Assembly: GCA_017305835.1 (NCBI GenBank)
Contig: JAFKJY010000074.1
Location: forward strand, 1 to 49,885
Length of the DNA stretch: 49,885 nt
Origin: Hyphomicrobiales bacterium
GTDB taxonomy: Bacteria > Pseudomonadota > Alphaproteobacteria > Rhizobiales > Rhizobiaceae
Direction of reading: 5' to 3'
In this document: positions 7,023 through 16,716 of the stretch, in pieces
Numbering within the stretch: position 1 is the first letter of the stretch
Layout: the number at the start of each line of letters is the position of its first letter
Notes under the pieces: generated by a model
The model's input: the letters and a program-made list of their open reading frames with translations, nothing else
Database searches by the model: none
Told to the model about the DNA's origin: nothing
Program-made: the position numbers and the translations under genes

Positions 7023-8483
7023 ATGACCGCGCGCGCCCTCATGTTCCAGGGCACCGGCTCCGACGTCGGTAAGTCGCTGATCGTCGCGGGGCTGGCGCGG
7101 GCGCTGGCGAATCGCGGGATGGCGGTGCGGCCATTCAAGCCGCAGAACATGTCGAACAACGCGGCGGTCACGGTCGACGGCGGCGAGATCGGGCGGGCGC
7201 AGGCGCTGCAGGCGCGCGCCGCGCGCGTGCCGCCCTCGGTGCACATGAACCCGGTGCTGCTGAAGCCGCAGAGCGAGACCGGCGCGCAGATCGTCGTGCA
7301 GGGCAAGGTGGAGGGCGCGGCGAAGGCGGCCGAATACCAGCGCCTCAAGCCGGGCCTGCTGCCGCGCGTGCTGGAGAGTTTTGCCCGGCTGAAGGCGGAG
7401 GCCGACATCGTGCTGGTCGAGGGGGCCGGAAGCGCCTCCGAGATCAACCTGCGCGCCGGCGACATCGCCAATATGGGCTTCGCGCGTGCGGCGAACGTCC
7501 CCGTCATCCTGATCGGCGACATCGACCGGGGCGGGGTGATCGCCAGCCTCGTCGGGACGAAGGCGGTGGTCGACCCGGCCGACGCGGCGACGATCGCCGG
7601 CTTCATCGTCAACCGCTTTCGCGGCGACCCGGCGCTGTTTGCCGACGGCATGAGGCTGATCGCGGAGAAGACCGGCTGGGCGGGAATCGGGCTGGTGCCG
7701 CATTTTCCCGACGCGGCAAAACTGCCGGCCGAGGACGCGCTGGCGCTCAACGGAGCACCGGCCAGGAAGGCCGGTGCTCGCCTGAAGGTCGTCGTGCCCG
7801 TCCTGCCGCACATCTCGAATTTCGACGATCTCGACCCGCTCCACGCCGAGCCGGACGTCGAGGTGGTGCGCGTACGGCCGGGCCGGCCGCTGCCGGCCGA
7901 CGCCGACCTCGTGATCCTGCCGGGGTCGAAGGCGACGATCGCAGACCTCGCCGCGCTGCGGGCGGCCGGCTTCGACATCGACATCGCCGCGCATCGCCGC
8001 CGCGGCGGGCGCGTGCTCGGCCTGTGCGGCGGCTACCAGATGCTCGGAAAGCAGATCGCCGACCCCGACGGCATCGAGGGGCGGGCGGGCAGCGTCGAGG
8101 GGCTCGGCCTGCTCGACGTCGAGACGCGGCTGACGGGGCAGAAGCGTCTCACCGCCGTCACCGGCACGAGCGCCGACGGCGCGCCGTTGTCCGGCTACGA
8201 GATGCATATGGGCGCGACCGAGGGGCCGGACCGCGCGCGGCCGTTCGCGCGGCTGGCGGACGGCGGGGCGGACGGCGCGACGTCGGCGGACGGCGCGGTG
8301 GTCGGCACCTATGTGCACGGGCTGTTCGCAGACGACCGGCAGCGGGCGGCGTGGATCGCGCGGCTGGGCGGGGCGCCGTCCGGCCTCGACTACGAGGCGG
8401 GCGTGGAGGCCGCGCTCGACGCGCTGGCCGCGCATCTGGAACGGCACCTCGATGTCGAACGGCTGCTCACCATCGCCAGATGA
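7023..8483 (+). CDS. cobQ: Cobyric acid synthase
   Basis: The glutamine-dependent amidotransferase that amidates adenosylcobyrinic a,c-diamide at four positions to give adenosylcobyric acid. The 486 residues have an N-terminal ATP-binding domain ([11 protein letters not shown] at about 9-19, [19 protein letters not shown]) and a C-terminal class-I amidotransferase domain with the nucleophile Cys335 in GLCGGYQM and a catalytic His432 in GTYVHGLF. It is the last gene of the rightward cobalamin unit. Its end overlaps the end of the convergent cobD by 17 bases, so there is no room for a conventional terminator. Confidence 0.96.
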   Translation: MTARALMFQGTGSDVGKSLIVAGLARALANRGMAVRPFKPQNMSNNAAVTVDGGEIGRAQALQARAARVPPSVHMNPVLLKPQSETGAQIVVQGKVEGAAKAAEYQRLKPGLLPRVLESFARLKAEADIVLVEGAGSASEINLRAGDIANMGFARAANVPVILIGDIDRGGVIASLVGTKAVVDPADAATIAGFIVNRFRGDPALFADGMRLIAEKTGWAGIGLVPHFPDAAKLPAEDALALNGAPARKAGARLKVVVPVLPHISNFDDLDPLHAEPDVEVVRVRPGRPLPADADLVILPGSKATIADLAALRAAGFDIDIAAHRRRGGRVLGLCGGYQMLGKQIADPDGIEGRAGSVEGLGLLDVETRLTGQKRLTAVTGTSADGAPLSGYEMHMGATEGPDRARPFARLADGGADGATSADGAVVGTYVHGLFADDRQRAAWIARLGGAPSGLDYEAGVEAALDALAAHLERHLDVERLLTIAR

Positions 8484-9432
8484 GAACCGCCAGCACGCCG
8501 GCGAGCGCGATCAGCAGCGTGTCGGCCGTGCGATAGAGCGACAGCGCGCGGCGGATGTCGGCGGCGTTCGCCTCGCGCCTTCCGTCGCCCATCGTGTGGT
8601 CGTCCACCAGCGTGCCGCCGTAGACGCGCGGGCCGGCGAGCGACAGGCCGAGCGCGCCGGCAAAGGCCGCTTCCGGCCAGCCGGCATTGGGCGAGCGGTG
8701 TTTTCGCGCGTCGCGGCGCATGGCGGCCCAGGCGTTGCCGGCCGACATGCCGTTGCCGAGCCAGGCGGCCACGACCACCAGCAGCGCCGTCAGCCGCGCC
8801 GCAGGCCAGTTGACGAGGTCGTCGAAGCGGGCCGAGGCCCAGCCGAAATCGCGGTGGCGGTCGTTGAGATGGCCGATCATGGAATCGGCGGTGTTGACGG
8901 CCTTGTAGGCGGCCGCGCCCGGCAGGCCGAACAGGGCCAGCCAGAAGGCCGGGGCCACCACGCCGTCGGAAAAGTTCTCCGCGAGGCTCTCGATCGCCGC
9001 GCGGGAGACACCGGCTTCGTCCAAAGTGTCCGGGTCGCGGCCGACGATCTTCGCGACCGCTGCGCGGCCGGCTTCCAGCCCGCCCGTCTCCAGCGCCTCG
9101 GCGACGGCCGCGACATGGGTTTCGAGGCTCTTCTGCGCGATCAGGCTGCCGGCGACGAAGGCGAGGACGACGATGCCGACGATCGAATGGGCGAGCAGGC
9201 CCTGCACGACCGATGCGACCGCGCCGCTGACGAGGACGATCACGACGAGCGCAGCGACGCCGGCGCCGCGTCGCTCGCCCGGCGCGCGCACGCGGCGGTT
9301 CCAACGCTCGTCGAGCGCGGCGATCAGCCGGCCGATCCACATCACCGGATGGCCGATTGCGGCGAGCACGCGGTCGGGATAGCCGAACAGCCTTTCGGCA
9401 AGAAGCGCGAGGAAGGCGAGCAGGAGCGTCAT
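8467..9432 (-). CDS. cobD: Adenosylcobinamide-phosphate synthase (CobD/CbiB)
   Basis: A membrane protein that joins adenosylcobyric acid to (R)-1-amino-2-propanol or its phosphate. With the ATG at 9432 it has 321 residues and begins [19 protein letters not shown], followed by [11 protein letters not shown], which is the usual N-terminus. The conserved [35 protein letters not shown] and [18 protein letters not shown] stretches are present, with about five membrane segments. An ATG at 9441 would put AGGGA inside the start codon, whereas it is well spaced for 9432. The start shares the CATG of cobC; the gene converges on cobQ. Confidence 0.94.
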   Translation of the reverse strand: MTLLLAFLALLAERLFGYPDRVLAAIGHPVMWIGRLIAALDERWNRRVRAPGERRGAGVAALVVIVLVSGAVASVVQGLLAHSIVGIVVLAFVAGSLIAQKSLETHVAAVAEALETGGLEAGRAAVAKIVGRDPDTLDEAGVSRAAIESLAENFSDGVVAPAFWLALFGLPGAAAYKAVNTADSMIGHLNDRHRDFGWASARFDDLVNWPAARLTALLVVVAAWLGNGMSAGNAWAAMRRDARKHRSPNAGWPEAAFAGALGLSLAGPRVYGGTLVDDHTMGDGRREANAADIRRALSLYRTADTLLIALAGVLAVLIWRW

Positions 9433-10462
9433 GTCGGTCATCCCTGAGGACAAGCATCGCACGGTGACCGATCACGGCGGCAGCCTGGAGCGCGCCCGCG
9501 GGCTGTTTCCCGATGCGCCGCTGCCGTGGATCGACCTGTCGACCGGCATCAACCCGCATTCCTATCCGCATCCGCCCGTCTCCGCCACCGCGCTTTCGCG
9601 CCTGCCCGAGCCGGCCGATGCGGCGCGGCTGGCGGGGATCGCGGCGAAGGCCTACGGGGCGCCGTCGCCGGCCCATGTCGTGCCCGCGCCGGGCACGCAG
9701 ATCCTGCTGCCGCTGGTGATGGAGCTGGTGCCGCCCGGCCGCGCTGCGGTGCTGTCGCCCACCTATGCCGAGCACGCGCGCGCGGCCGCGCTCGTCGGCC
9801 ATCGGGTGCGGGAGACGGCCGACTTCGGCGATCTGGCGGCGGCCGACATCGCCGTGGCGGTCAACCCGAACAACCCGGACGGCCGCATCATGCCGCGCGT
9901 GGACCTCATCGAACTGGCGCGCACGCTCGGCAAGCGGGGCGGCCTGCTCGTCGTCGACGAGGCGTTCATGGAGGTCGGGCCGGCGGCCGAAAGCCTTGCG
10001 GGGGAGGTCGAGGGCTTGCCGGTCGTCGTGCTGCGCTCGTTCGGAAAGTTCTTCGGGCTGGCGGGCGTACGGCTCGGCTTCGCGCTCGCTGCGCAAGCGA
10101 CGGCGGCGCGGCTCGCCGCACGCCTCGGCCCCTGGGCGGTGTCGGGGCCGGCGCTGGAGATCGGCATCGCCGCGCTGGCCGACCGGGACTGGCAGGCGGC
10201 CATGCGCGGCCGCCTTGAGAAAGAGAGTCAGCGACTTGACGACCTGATTCGGAATGCCGGCCTAACCCTTTGCGGCGGCGCGGCTCTTTTCCGTCTCGCG
10301 CGCCATCCAAAGGCGGCGGAACTGTTCGCCGTGCTGGGCGCACACGGCATCCTCGTGCGGCGTTTCGAGCGGGATGCGGCGCTGCTGCGCTTCGGCCTGC
10401 CCGGCGACGAGGCGGCGTGGACTCGCCTCCGGGTTGCGTTGGACCTATGGTCCGGCGCCTGA
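9431..10462 (+). CDS. cobC: Threonine-phosphate decarboxylase (CobC)
   Basis: A PLP-dependent fold-type I enzyme of 343 residues that supplies the aminopropanol arm of cobalamin. Motifs include DHGGSLERA, WIDLSTGINPH near the N-terminus, NPNNPDGR, VVDEAFMEV and the PLP lysine at about residue 206 in RSFGKFFGLAGVRLGF. It uses the rhizobial/Pseudomonas CobC name, not the E. coli alpha-ribazole phosphatase. The ATG at 9431 follows AGGAG by five bases and overlaps the start codon of cobD on the other strand. Its promoter must therefore lie inside cobD coding sequence. Confidence 0.93.
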   Translation: MSVIPEDKHRTVTDHGGSLERARGLFPDAPLPWIDLSTGINPHSYPHPPVSATALSRLPEPADAARLAGIAAKAYGAPSPAHVVPAPGTQILLPLVMELVPPGRAAVLSPTYAEHARAAALVGHRVRETADFGDLAAADIAVAVNPNNPDGRIMPRVDLIELARTLGKRGGLLVVDEAFMEVGPAAESLAGEVEGLPVVVLRSFGKFFGLAGVRLGFALAAQATAARLAARLGPWAVSGPALEIGIAALADRDWQAAMRGRLEKESQRLDDLIRNAGLTLCGGAALFRLARHPKAAELFAVLGAHGILVRRFERDAALLRFGLPGDEAAWTRLRVALDLWSGA

Positions 10463-10481
10463 CGCCGAGCGGAGGTGGTCC

Positions 10482-10988
10482 ATGCTGTTCGTCTGTCCCC
10501 TGTCGCGCCTCGAGGAAACCGTCTCGCGCACGCGCGCCGAGCGCGTCGTCTCGCTGCTGGCGGCCGGCACCGCGCTGGCGCGGCCAGCCAGCGTCGCGCC
10601 GCATCATCACCTGCTGCTGTCGATGAACGACATCGTCGAGGCTCAGCCCGATATGACGCCGCCGGGGCAGGAGCATGTCGAGCGGCTGATCGCCTTCGCG
10701 CGCGGCTGGGACCGGGCGCGGCCGACCGTCGTCCACTGTTTCGCAGGTATCAGCCGCTCGACGGCCGCCGCCTACATCATCGCCTCGACACTGGCGCCAA
10801 ACCGCGACGAGCGGGAGCTGGCGCGGGCGCTGCGGCTCGCTTCGCCCTCGGCCACGCCCAACCCGCGGCTGGTGGCGCTGGCCGACGGGCTGCTGGGGCG
10901 GCAGGGGCGCATGGTCGAGGCGATCGCGGGGATCGGACGCGGGGCCGAGGCGTTCGAGGGGACTCCGTTCGAGCTCGGCATCGAATAA
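10482..10988 (+). CDS. Protein-tyrosine-phosphatase-like cysteine phosphatase
   Basis: A 168-residue protein with the phosphatase signature C-x5-R in VHCFAGISRSTAAA (Cys86, Arg92), and a MNDI stretch near residue 48 that may hold the general acid. Size and motif resemble small dual-specificity or tyrosine-phosphatase-like enzymes of alphaproteobacteria. The substrate is unknown. The ATG at 10482 follows GGAGGTGG, and the gene begins 19 bases after cobC, so it is likely cotranscribed with it. A link to cobalamin, such as removing phosphate from an intermediate, is only inference from position. Confidence 0.85.
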   Translation: MLFVCPLSRLEETVSRTRAERVVSLLAAGTALARPASVAPHHHLLLSMNDIVEAQPDMTPPGQEHVERLIAFARGWDRARPTVVHCFAGISRSTAAAYIIASTLAPNRDERELARALRLASPSATPNPRLVALADGLLGRQGRMVEAIAGIGRGAEAFEGTPFELGIE

Positions 10989-11021
10989 GCGCAAACATCA
11001 CGGTTTCCCGGCCGCCGCCGG

Positions 11022-12794
11022 TTGACGAGGCGGCCGCGGGGCGGCGATGCTGCGCCGTTCGCCTCCCGGAGCCCGCCTCTGCCCGCCTTCATCGCCGACA
11101 ACGTCTTCGCGCAGGTCGCCGCGCTGCTGGTGCTGGCTTCGGCGGTCGGCTTCCTCGGCAGCCTGCTCAGGCAGCCGCTCATCGTTGCCTTCATCGCGGT
11201 GGGGCTGATCGCCGGGCCGTCGGGCCTCGCCCTCGTCCATGACGAGGCGGAGATCCAGCTCCTGTCCGACCTCGGCATCACGATCCTGCTGTTCCTGGTG
11301 GGGCTCAAGCTCGACATCGGGCTGATCCGCTCGCTCGGCCTGTCCTCGCTGCTGTCGGGCGTCGCACAGGTGGCGGCGACCGCCACCCTCGGCTTCGCGG
11401 TCGCGCTCGGCCTCGGCTTCCCGCCGCTGGCGGGCCTCTATATCGGCTTCGCCATCGCCTTCTCGAGCACCATCATCGTGGTCAAGCTGCTGTCCGACCA
11501 GCGCGAGATCGACGCGCTGCACGGGCAGGTGGCGCTCGGCTTCCTGATCGTGCAGGACCTGATCGTCGTCGTCGCGATGATCGCGCTGTCGGCGCTCGGC
11601 GTCGGCACCGAGCACCATGGCGGGCCGGAAAGCGTGCCGCTGGTGCTGGCCTCGGGCGCCGGGCTGCTGGCGTTCGTCGCCTTGTTCGTCCGCTACGCGG
11701 CAGAGCCGCTGACGGAGCGGCTGGCGCGCACGCCGGAGCTGCTGATCGGCTTCGCCATCGCGCTCGCCGTGCTGCTCGCCGCCTTCGCCGAAGCGGTCGG
11801 GCTCGGCCAGGAGCTGGGCGGGCTGCTCGCCGGCGTCGCGCTCGCCTCGACCCGCTACCGCGAGGCGATCGGCTCGCGGCTGGCGCCGCTGCGCGACTTC
11901 CTGCTGCTGTTCTTCTTCGTCTCGCTGGGGGCCAGGATCGAGCTCGGCGGGCTGGAGGCGAGCATCCCCGCGGCGCTGGTGCTGTCGGTCGTGGTGCTCG
12001 TGGGCAAGCCGCTGATCGTCATGGCGATCCTCGGCCTGCTCGGCTATCGCAAGCGCACCGGGCTGCTGACCGGCGTCGCGCTCGCCCAGATCAGCGAGTT
12101 CTCGCTGATCCTGGCCGGCATCGGCGAGACGATGGGGCATTTGTCGGAGGACACGCTCGGCCTCATCACGCTGGTGGGCATGATCACCATCGCGGCGTCG
12201 AGCTACATGATCGCCTACGCCCACGGGCTCTACGCGCTGCTCGACCCGCTCCTCGGCCTGTTCGAGCGACGCGCGACGGCGCGCGAGGACGCCGCCGACG
12301 CCGGCACGGGGGAGGGGCACGACGTCATCCTGTTCGGCCTCGGCCGCTTCGGCACGGCGATCGGGCTGCGGCTCAGGGCGCGCGGCGTGCGCGTGCTGGG
12401 CGTCGACTTCAACCCGGCGGCGGTGCGGCGCTGGCGCGGCCACGGGCTCGACGTCGAATATGGCGACGCGGCCGATCCCGAATTCATCGCGCACCTGCCG
12501 CTCGACGGCGTGAAATGGGCGGTCTCGACCGTGCCTGTGCACGAGACCGGGCTGGTGCATGGCGACGCCCGCGTGGCGGTCGCCCAGGCGCTGCGCGCCG
12601 CGGGCTTCCGCGGAGCGATCGCCGTCACCTCGCATCGCGGATCGGAGGCGGAGCGGCTGAAGGCGGCCGGCGCCGACCTCGTGCTGGAGCCCTTCCAGGA
12701 CGCCGCCGACCAGGCGGTGGACGTGCTGATCGGCGGCCGCCTTCCCGAGCGGCTCGGCTTCGATCCGCTGGCCGGCGAGGTCGAGCAGGGCTGA
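11022..12794 (+). CDS. CPA2-family monovalent cation/proton antiporter with RCK (TrkA-N) domain
   Basis: A Kef/Ybal-type antiporter. The first 400 or so residues form about 12 membrane segments (for example [53 protein letters not shown]). The last 160 contain an NAD-binding Rossmann fold, [13 protein letters not shown], with an acidic residue after the next strand (GVDFNPAAV). It is predicted to exchange K+ or Na+ for protons, gated by nucleotide. The start is uncertain: the only usable codon is a TTG at 11022, without a good ribosome site, and the conserved part begins about 20 residues later. Confidence 0.88.
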   Translation: MTRRPRGGDAAPFASRSPPLPAFIADNVFAQVAALLVLASAVGFLGSLLRQPLIVAFIAVGLIAGPSGLALVHDEAEIQLLSDLGITILLFLVGLKLDIGLIRSLGLSSLLSGVAQVAATATLGFAVALGLGFPPLAGLYIGFAIAFSSTIIVVKLLSDQREIDALHGQVALGFLIVQDLIVVVAMIALSALGVGTEHHGGPESVPLVLASGAGLLAFVALFVRYAAEPLTERLARTPELLIGFAIALAVLLAAFAEAVGLGQELGGLLAGVALASTRYREAIGSRLAPLRDFLLLFFFVSLGARIELGGLEASIPAALVLSVVVLVGKPLIVMAILGLLGYRKRTGLLTGVALAQISEFSLILAGIGETMGHLSEDTLGLITLVGMITIAASSYMIAYAHGLYALLDPLLGLFERRATAREDAADAGTGEGHDVILFGLGRFGTAIGLRLRARGVRVLGVDFNPAAVRRWRGHGLDVEYGDAADPEFIAHLPLDGVKWAVSTVPVHETGLVHGDARVAVAQALRAAGFRGAIAVTSHRGSEAERLKAAGADLVLEPFQDAADQAVDVLIGGRLPERLGFDPLAGEVEQG

Positions 12795-12831
12795 TGGAGC
12801 GACGAACCGCCGCCGGTGTGCGGGCTGGCGC

Positions 12832-12857
12832 CGAACCGTAACGTACGGTACGGTTCG
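12832..12857. promoter_or_regulatory. Inverted repeat upstream of ilvD
   Basis: Nine-base arms CGAACCGTA (12832-12840) and TACGGTTCG (12849-12857) with eight bases between, which also contain a nested CCGTA-ACG-TACGG. It lies 80 bases before the ilvD start and 37 after the antiporter stop. There is no T-run, so an operator is more likely than a terminator. The binding protein is unknown. Confidence 0.5.
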
Positions 12858-12936
12858 TTGTTGCCGTTGCGCCGAAATGGGTCTAAACGCTGACCGTGGC
12901 GCAGAGATCGCCCCAGGAAACGCCCAAGGAAAAGAG

Positions 12937-14778
12937 ATGCCTGCCTATCGTTCCCGAACCACCACCCACGGCCGCAACATGGCCGGCGCGCGCGGCCTGT
13001 GGCGCGCCACAGGCATGAAGGACAGCGATTTCGGCAAGCCGATCATCGCGGTGGTGAACTCGTTCACGCAGTTCGTGCCGGGGCACGTGCACCTGAAGGA
13101 CCTCGGCCAGCTCGTGGCGCGCGAGATCGAGGCGGCCGGCGGCGTCGCCAAGGAGTTCAACACGATCGCCGTCGACGACGGCATCGCGATGGGCCACGAC
13201 GGCATGCTCTATTCGCTGCCGTCGCGCGAGATCATCGCCGACAGCGTCGAATACATGGTCAACGCGCATTGCGCCGACGCCATGGTCTGCATCTCCAACT
13301 GCGACAAGATCACGCCCGGCATGCTGATGGCGGCCATGCGGCTCAACATCCCGGCCGTGTTCGTCTCCGGCGGCCCGATGGAGGCCGGCAAGGTGGTCTG
13401 GAAGGACAAGGTCACCGCCGTCGACCTGATCGACGCGATGGTGGCGGCCGCCGACGAGAACGTCAGCGACGAGGAAGTGAAGGTGATGGAGCGGTCGGCC
13501 TGCCCGACCTGCGGCTCCTGCTCGGGCATGTTCACGGCCAATTCGATGAACTGCCTGACCGAGGCGCTCGGCCTGTCGCTGCCGGGCAACGGCACGACGC
13601 TGGCCACGCATGCCGACCGCAGGCGGCTGTTCGTCGAGGCCGGCCATCTCGCGGTCGATCTCTGCCAGCGCTGGTACGAGCAGGAGGACGCGAGCGTCCT
13701 GCCGCGCTCGGTCGCCAGCAAGCAGGCGTTCGAGAACGCCATGGCGCTCGACATCGCCATGGGCGGCTCGACCAACACGGTGCTGCACATCCTGGCCGCC
13801 GCCAACGAGGGCGGCATCGACTTCGACATGGACGACATCGACGCGCTGTCGCGGCGCGTGCCGGTGCTGTGCAAGGTGGCGCCCGCCAAGGCCGACGTGC
13901 ATGTCGAGGACGTCCACCGCGCCGGCGGCATCATGTCGATCCTCGGCGAACTCGACAATGCCGGCCTGATCCATCGCGGCGTGCCGACCGTGCACAGCGC
14001 CACGCTCGGCGACGCGATCGACCGCTGGGACATCCGCCGCACCAACCAGGAGAACGTGCGCAAGTTCTTCCTCGCCGCGCCGGGCGGGGTGCCGACGCAG
14101 GTCGCGTTCAGCCAGGAACGACGCTGGGACGAGCTCGACCTCGACCGCGCCGGCGGCGTCATCCGCGACGCGCAGCACCCGTTCTCGAAGGATGGCGGAC
14201 TCGCTGTGCTCAAGGGCAATATCGCGCTCGACGGCTGCGTGGTGAAGACGGCGGGCGTGGACGAATCCATCCTCGTCTTCTCCGGTCCGGCCAAGGTCTA
14301 CGAGAGCCAGGACGCGGCCGTGCAGGCGATCCTGAGCAACAAGGTGGTGGCCGGCGACGTGGTGGTGATCCGCTACGAGGGACCGCGCGGCGGCCCCGGC
14401 ATGCAGGAGATGCTCTACCCGACCAGCTACCTGAAGTCGAAGGGCCTCGGGAAGGCCTGCGCGCTGGTCACCGACGGCCGCTTCTCGGGCGGCACGTCGG
14501 GCCTGTCGATCGGCCATGTCTCGCCGGAGGCGGCGGAAGGCGGCGCGATCGGGCTGGTGCGCGACGGCGACCGGATCGAGATCGACATCCCCAACCGCAT
14601 CATCCGGCTGTCGATCGGCGACGCCGAGCTGAAGGCCCGCCGCGCCGAGCAGGATAGGCTCGGCTGGAAGCCGGCCGAGCCGCGCAAGCGCCACGTCAGC
14701 AAGGCGCTGAAAGCCTATGCCGCCTTCGCCACCAGCGCGGCCAGGGGCGCGGTGCGCGACCTCGGGGACGACGACTGA
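12937..14778 (+). CDS. ilvD: Dihydroxy-acid dehydratase
   Basis: Converts 2,3-dihydroxyisovalerate (and the methylvalerate analogue) to the 2-oxo acids in valine and isoleucine synthesis, using an Fe-S cluster. The 613 residues match the E. coli enzyme closely from [19 protein letters not shown] onward. Cluster and active-site motifs are [40 protein letters not shown] and [20 protein letters not shown]. The ATG at 12937 was chosen because it matches the family start and follows AAGGAAAAG; an in-frame start 20 codons upstream is not supported. It stands alone, apparently with its own promoter. Confidence 0.97.
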   Translation: MPAYRSRTTTHGRNMAGARGLWRATGMKDSDFGKPIIAVVNSFTQFVPGHVHLKDLGQLVAREIEAAGGVAKEFNTIAVDDGIAMGHDGMLYSLPSREIIADSVEYMVNAHCADAMVCISNCDKITPGMLMAAMRLNIPAVFVSGGPMEAGKVVWKDKVTAVDLIDAMVAAADENVSDEEVKVMERSACPTCGSCSGMFTANSMNCLTEALGLSLPGNGTTLATHADRRRLFVEAGHLAVDLCQRWYEQEDASVLPRSVASKQAFENAMALDIAMGGSTNTVLHILAAANEGGIDFDMDDIDALSRRVPVLCKVAPAKADVHVEDVHRAGGIMSILGELDNAGLIHRGVPTVHSATLGDAIDRWDIRRTNQENVRKFFLAAPGGVPTQVAFSQERRWDELDLDRAGGVIRDAQHPFSKDGGLAVLKGNIALDGCVVKTAGVDESILVFSGPAKVYESQDAAVQAILSNKVVAGDVVVIRYEGPRGGPGMQEMLYPTSYLKSKGLGKACALVTDGRFSGGTSGLSIGHVSPEAAEGGAIGLVRDGDRIEIDIPNRIIRLSIGDAELKARRAEQDRLGWKPAEPRKRHVSKALKAYAAFATSAARGAVRDLGDDD

Positions 14779-14829
14779 CGCCTGGCGTGCTTGCCGGGTG
14801 AAACTGGACTAGCCGATTGGACCACAGAT

Positions 14830-14845
14830 CGGGCGTAATCGCCCG
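14830..14845. other. Short hairpin between ilvD and the EamA gene
   Basis: CGGGCG-TAAT-CGCCCG forms a perfect 6-bp stem, 51 bases after the ilvD stop and 64 before the EamA start. No T-run follows, so it could be a weak terminator or a protein-binding site. Confidence 0.35.
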
Positions 14846-14909
14846 AACTGTCCCTGTCGCGCAAGACCCCATGTCCGCTAGCACTCTCCGGTGACCGGAG
14901 GGGTGCAGG

Positions 14910-15770
14910 ATGAAGGCGTCCATGGCGGGATGGGGCAGCGGGCTGCTCGGGGTGGTGATCTTTTCCGGATCGCTGCCCGCCACGCGGGTGGCGGTGGGCG
15001 GCTTTTCGCCGCTTTTCCTGACCTCGGCGCGGGCCGTGATCGCCGCGCTGCTCGGGCTGGCGCTGCTGTGGGCCCTGCGGCAGAAGCGGCCGGACCGGGC
15101 CGACCTCGGCTCGCTGGCGATCGTCGCGCTGGGCGTGGTGGTCGGGTTCCCGCTGCTCACCGCGCTGGCGCTGCAGCACATCACCTCGGCGCATTCGATC
15201 GTCTTCATCGGCCTGCTGCCGCTCTGCACGGCGATCTTCGGCGTCTTCCGCGGCGGCGAGCGGCCGCGGGCGGCGTTCTGGCTGTTCTCGATCCTCGGAG
15301 GCCTCCTCGTCGCCGGCTTCGCGCTGGCCAACAGCGGATCGGCTTCGCTGACCGGCGACCTTCTGATGGTCGCGGCCATCCTCCTGTGCGGGCTCGGCTA
15401 TGCCGAAGGCGCGGCGCTGTCGCGCCGGCTCGGCGGCTGGCAGGTGATCTCGTGGGCGCTGCTGCTGTCGCTGCCGCCGATGGCGGCGATCGCGCTCGCC
15501 ACGCTGCCTGCCGAATGGGGCGGGATCGGCGCGGGGGCCTGGCTCGGCCTCGCCTACGTCTCCGTGTTCAGCATGCTGGTGGGCTTCGTCTTCTGGTATC
15601 GCGGGCTGGCGCTCGGCGGGATCGCCGCGGTCGGGCAGCTCCAGCTGCTCCAGCCCTTCTTCGGCCTCGCGCTGGCGGGCCTGCTGCTCGGCGAGGAGGT
15701 GGCGTGGTCGATGATCGCCGTCAGCGCCCTCGTCGTGCTGTGCGTCGCGGGCGCGAAACGGTTCGGGTGA
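14910..15770 (+). CDS. EamA/DMT-family transporter
   Basis: A 286-residue membrane protein with ten predicted hydrophobic segments in two EamA halves, such as GLLGVVIFSGSLPATRVAVG, ALALQHITSAHSIVFIGLLP, and in the second half GDLLMVAAILLCGLGYAEGAAL and LGLAYVSVFSMLVGFVFWYRGL. Members export metabolites or amino acids; the substrate here cannot be told. The ATG follows CGGAGGGGTGCAGG. It converges on the ABC permease at 15793, leaving 22 bases between stops. Confidence 0.9.
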   Translation: MKASMAGWGSGLLGVVIFSGSLPATRVAVGGFSPLFLTSARAVIAALLGLALLWALRQKRPDRADLGSLAIVALGVVVGFPLLTALALQHITSAHSIVFIGLLPLCTAIFGVFRGGERPRAAFWLFSILGGLLVAGFALANSGSASLTGDLLMVAAILLCGLGYAEGAALSRRLGGWQVISWALLLSLPPMAAIALATLPAEWGGIGAGAWLGLAYVSVFSMLVGFVFWYRGLALGGIAAVGQLQLLQPFFGLALAGLLLGEEVAWSMIAVSALVVLCVAGAKRFG

Positions 15771-15792
15771 GGTGAGATAGCGGGAAAGGGCC

Positions 15793-16716
15793 CTATCGCC
15801 CCCTGATCCTGGGGTCCATCGCGTCGCGGAGGCCGTCGCCGACGTAGTTGACGGAGAGCACGGTCAGCGAGATCGCGAGGCCGGGCCAGAGGACGCGCTC
15901 GGGATATTGCTGGAGATAGTCGACGGCGTCGTAGAGCAGCCGGCCCCAGGTCGGGAAGTCGGGCGGGAACCCGAGGCCGAGGAAGGACAGGGCCGATTCG
16001 GTGATGATGGCGCTGGCGATGCCCAGCGTCGCCGACACCATGATCGGCGACAGCACGTTGGGCAGGATGTGGCGGAAGATGATGCGGCGGCGGCGCGTGC
16101 CGATCGAATGGGCGGCGAGCACGAACTCCTGCTCCTTCACCGCCAGCACCGCGCTGCGCACGATGCGGGCGGCCTGCATCCACGAGGTGGCGCCGATGGC
16201 GCCCACGATGAGGATGAAGGTGCCGGCCTCCGGCCCGAAGCGGCCGGACAGGCTCTCGCGGAACAGCGTCACCATGACCAGCAGCAGCGGCAGCAGCGGC
16301 AGCGCCAGGAACAGGTCGGTGACGCGCATCAGCGGGTTGTCGAGCCGGCGGAAATAGCCGGCGAGCACGCCGATCGCCGTGCCCAGCGAGATCGACAGCA
16401 GCATGGCGGTGACGCCGACCGCGACGGAAACCTTGCCACCCGCCATCGTGCGGGCCAGCATGTCGCGGCCGAGCTGGTCGGTGCCGAGCGGATGCATCAG
16501 GCTCGGCCCCTGGTTGCGGGCGCGGATGTCGATGAAGCCCGGGGAATAGGTCCACAGCCACGGGCCGACGACCACGCCGGCGACGATGACGAGGAAGATC
16601 GCCGCGCCGACGAGCGCGCCGCGATGCGTCTTGAACTGGCGCCAGACGTCCCACCATTGCGAGCGCGCCGGGCGCGGGGCGGCGGCCGCCGGCCGGTCGG
16701 CGGTGGCGTCAGTCAT
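15793..16716 (-). CDS. Peptide-type ABC transporter permease (DppC/OppC-like)
   Basis: The second inner-membrane subunit of the first importer, 307 residues. It begins with a Pro/Ala-rich cytoplasmic stretch, then the OppC N-terminal segment (GALVGAAIFLVIVAGVVVGP), HPLGTDQLGRDMLARTMAGG typical of the family, and the ATPase-contact EAA loop around FVLAAHSIGTRRRRIIFRHILPN. It ends GDGLRDAMDPRIRGR, the usual OppC ending. The start overlaps the end of the dppB-like gene by eight bases. It is the last gene of the leftward operon that starts at 21622. Confidence 0.93.
   Translation of the reverse strand: MTDATADRPAAAAPRPARSQWWDVWRQFKTHRGALVGAAIFLVIVAGVVVGPWLWTYSPGFIDIRARNQGPSLMHPLGTDQLGRDMLARTMAGGKVSVAVGVTAMLLSISLGTAIGVLAGYFRRLDNPLMRVTDLFLALPLLPLLLVMVTLFRESLSGRFGPEAGTFILIVGAIGATSWMQAARIVRSAVLAVKEQEFVLAAHSIGTRRRRIIFRHILPNVLSPIMVSATLGIASAIITESALSFLGLGFPPDFPTWGRLLYDAVDYLQQYPERVLWPGLAISLTVLSVNYVGDGLRDAMDPRIRGR

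Noticed and set aside
12877..12936. A 20-codon N-terminal extension of ilvD
   Set aside because: The family start [15 protein letters not shown] is at 12937 with a Shine-Dalgarno sequence.
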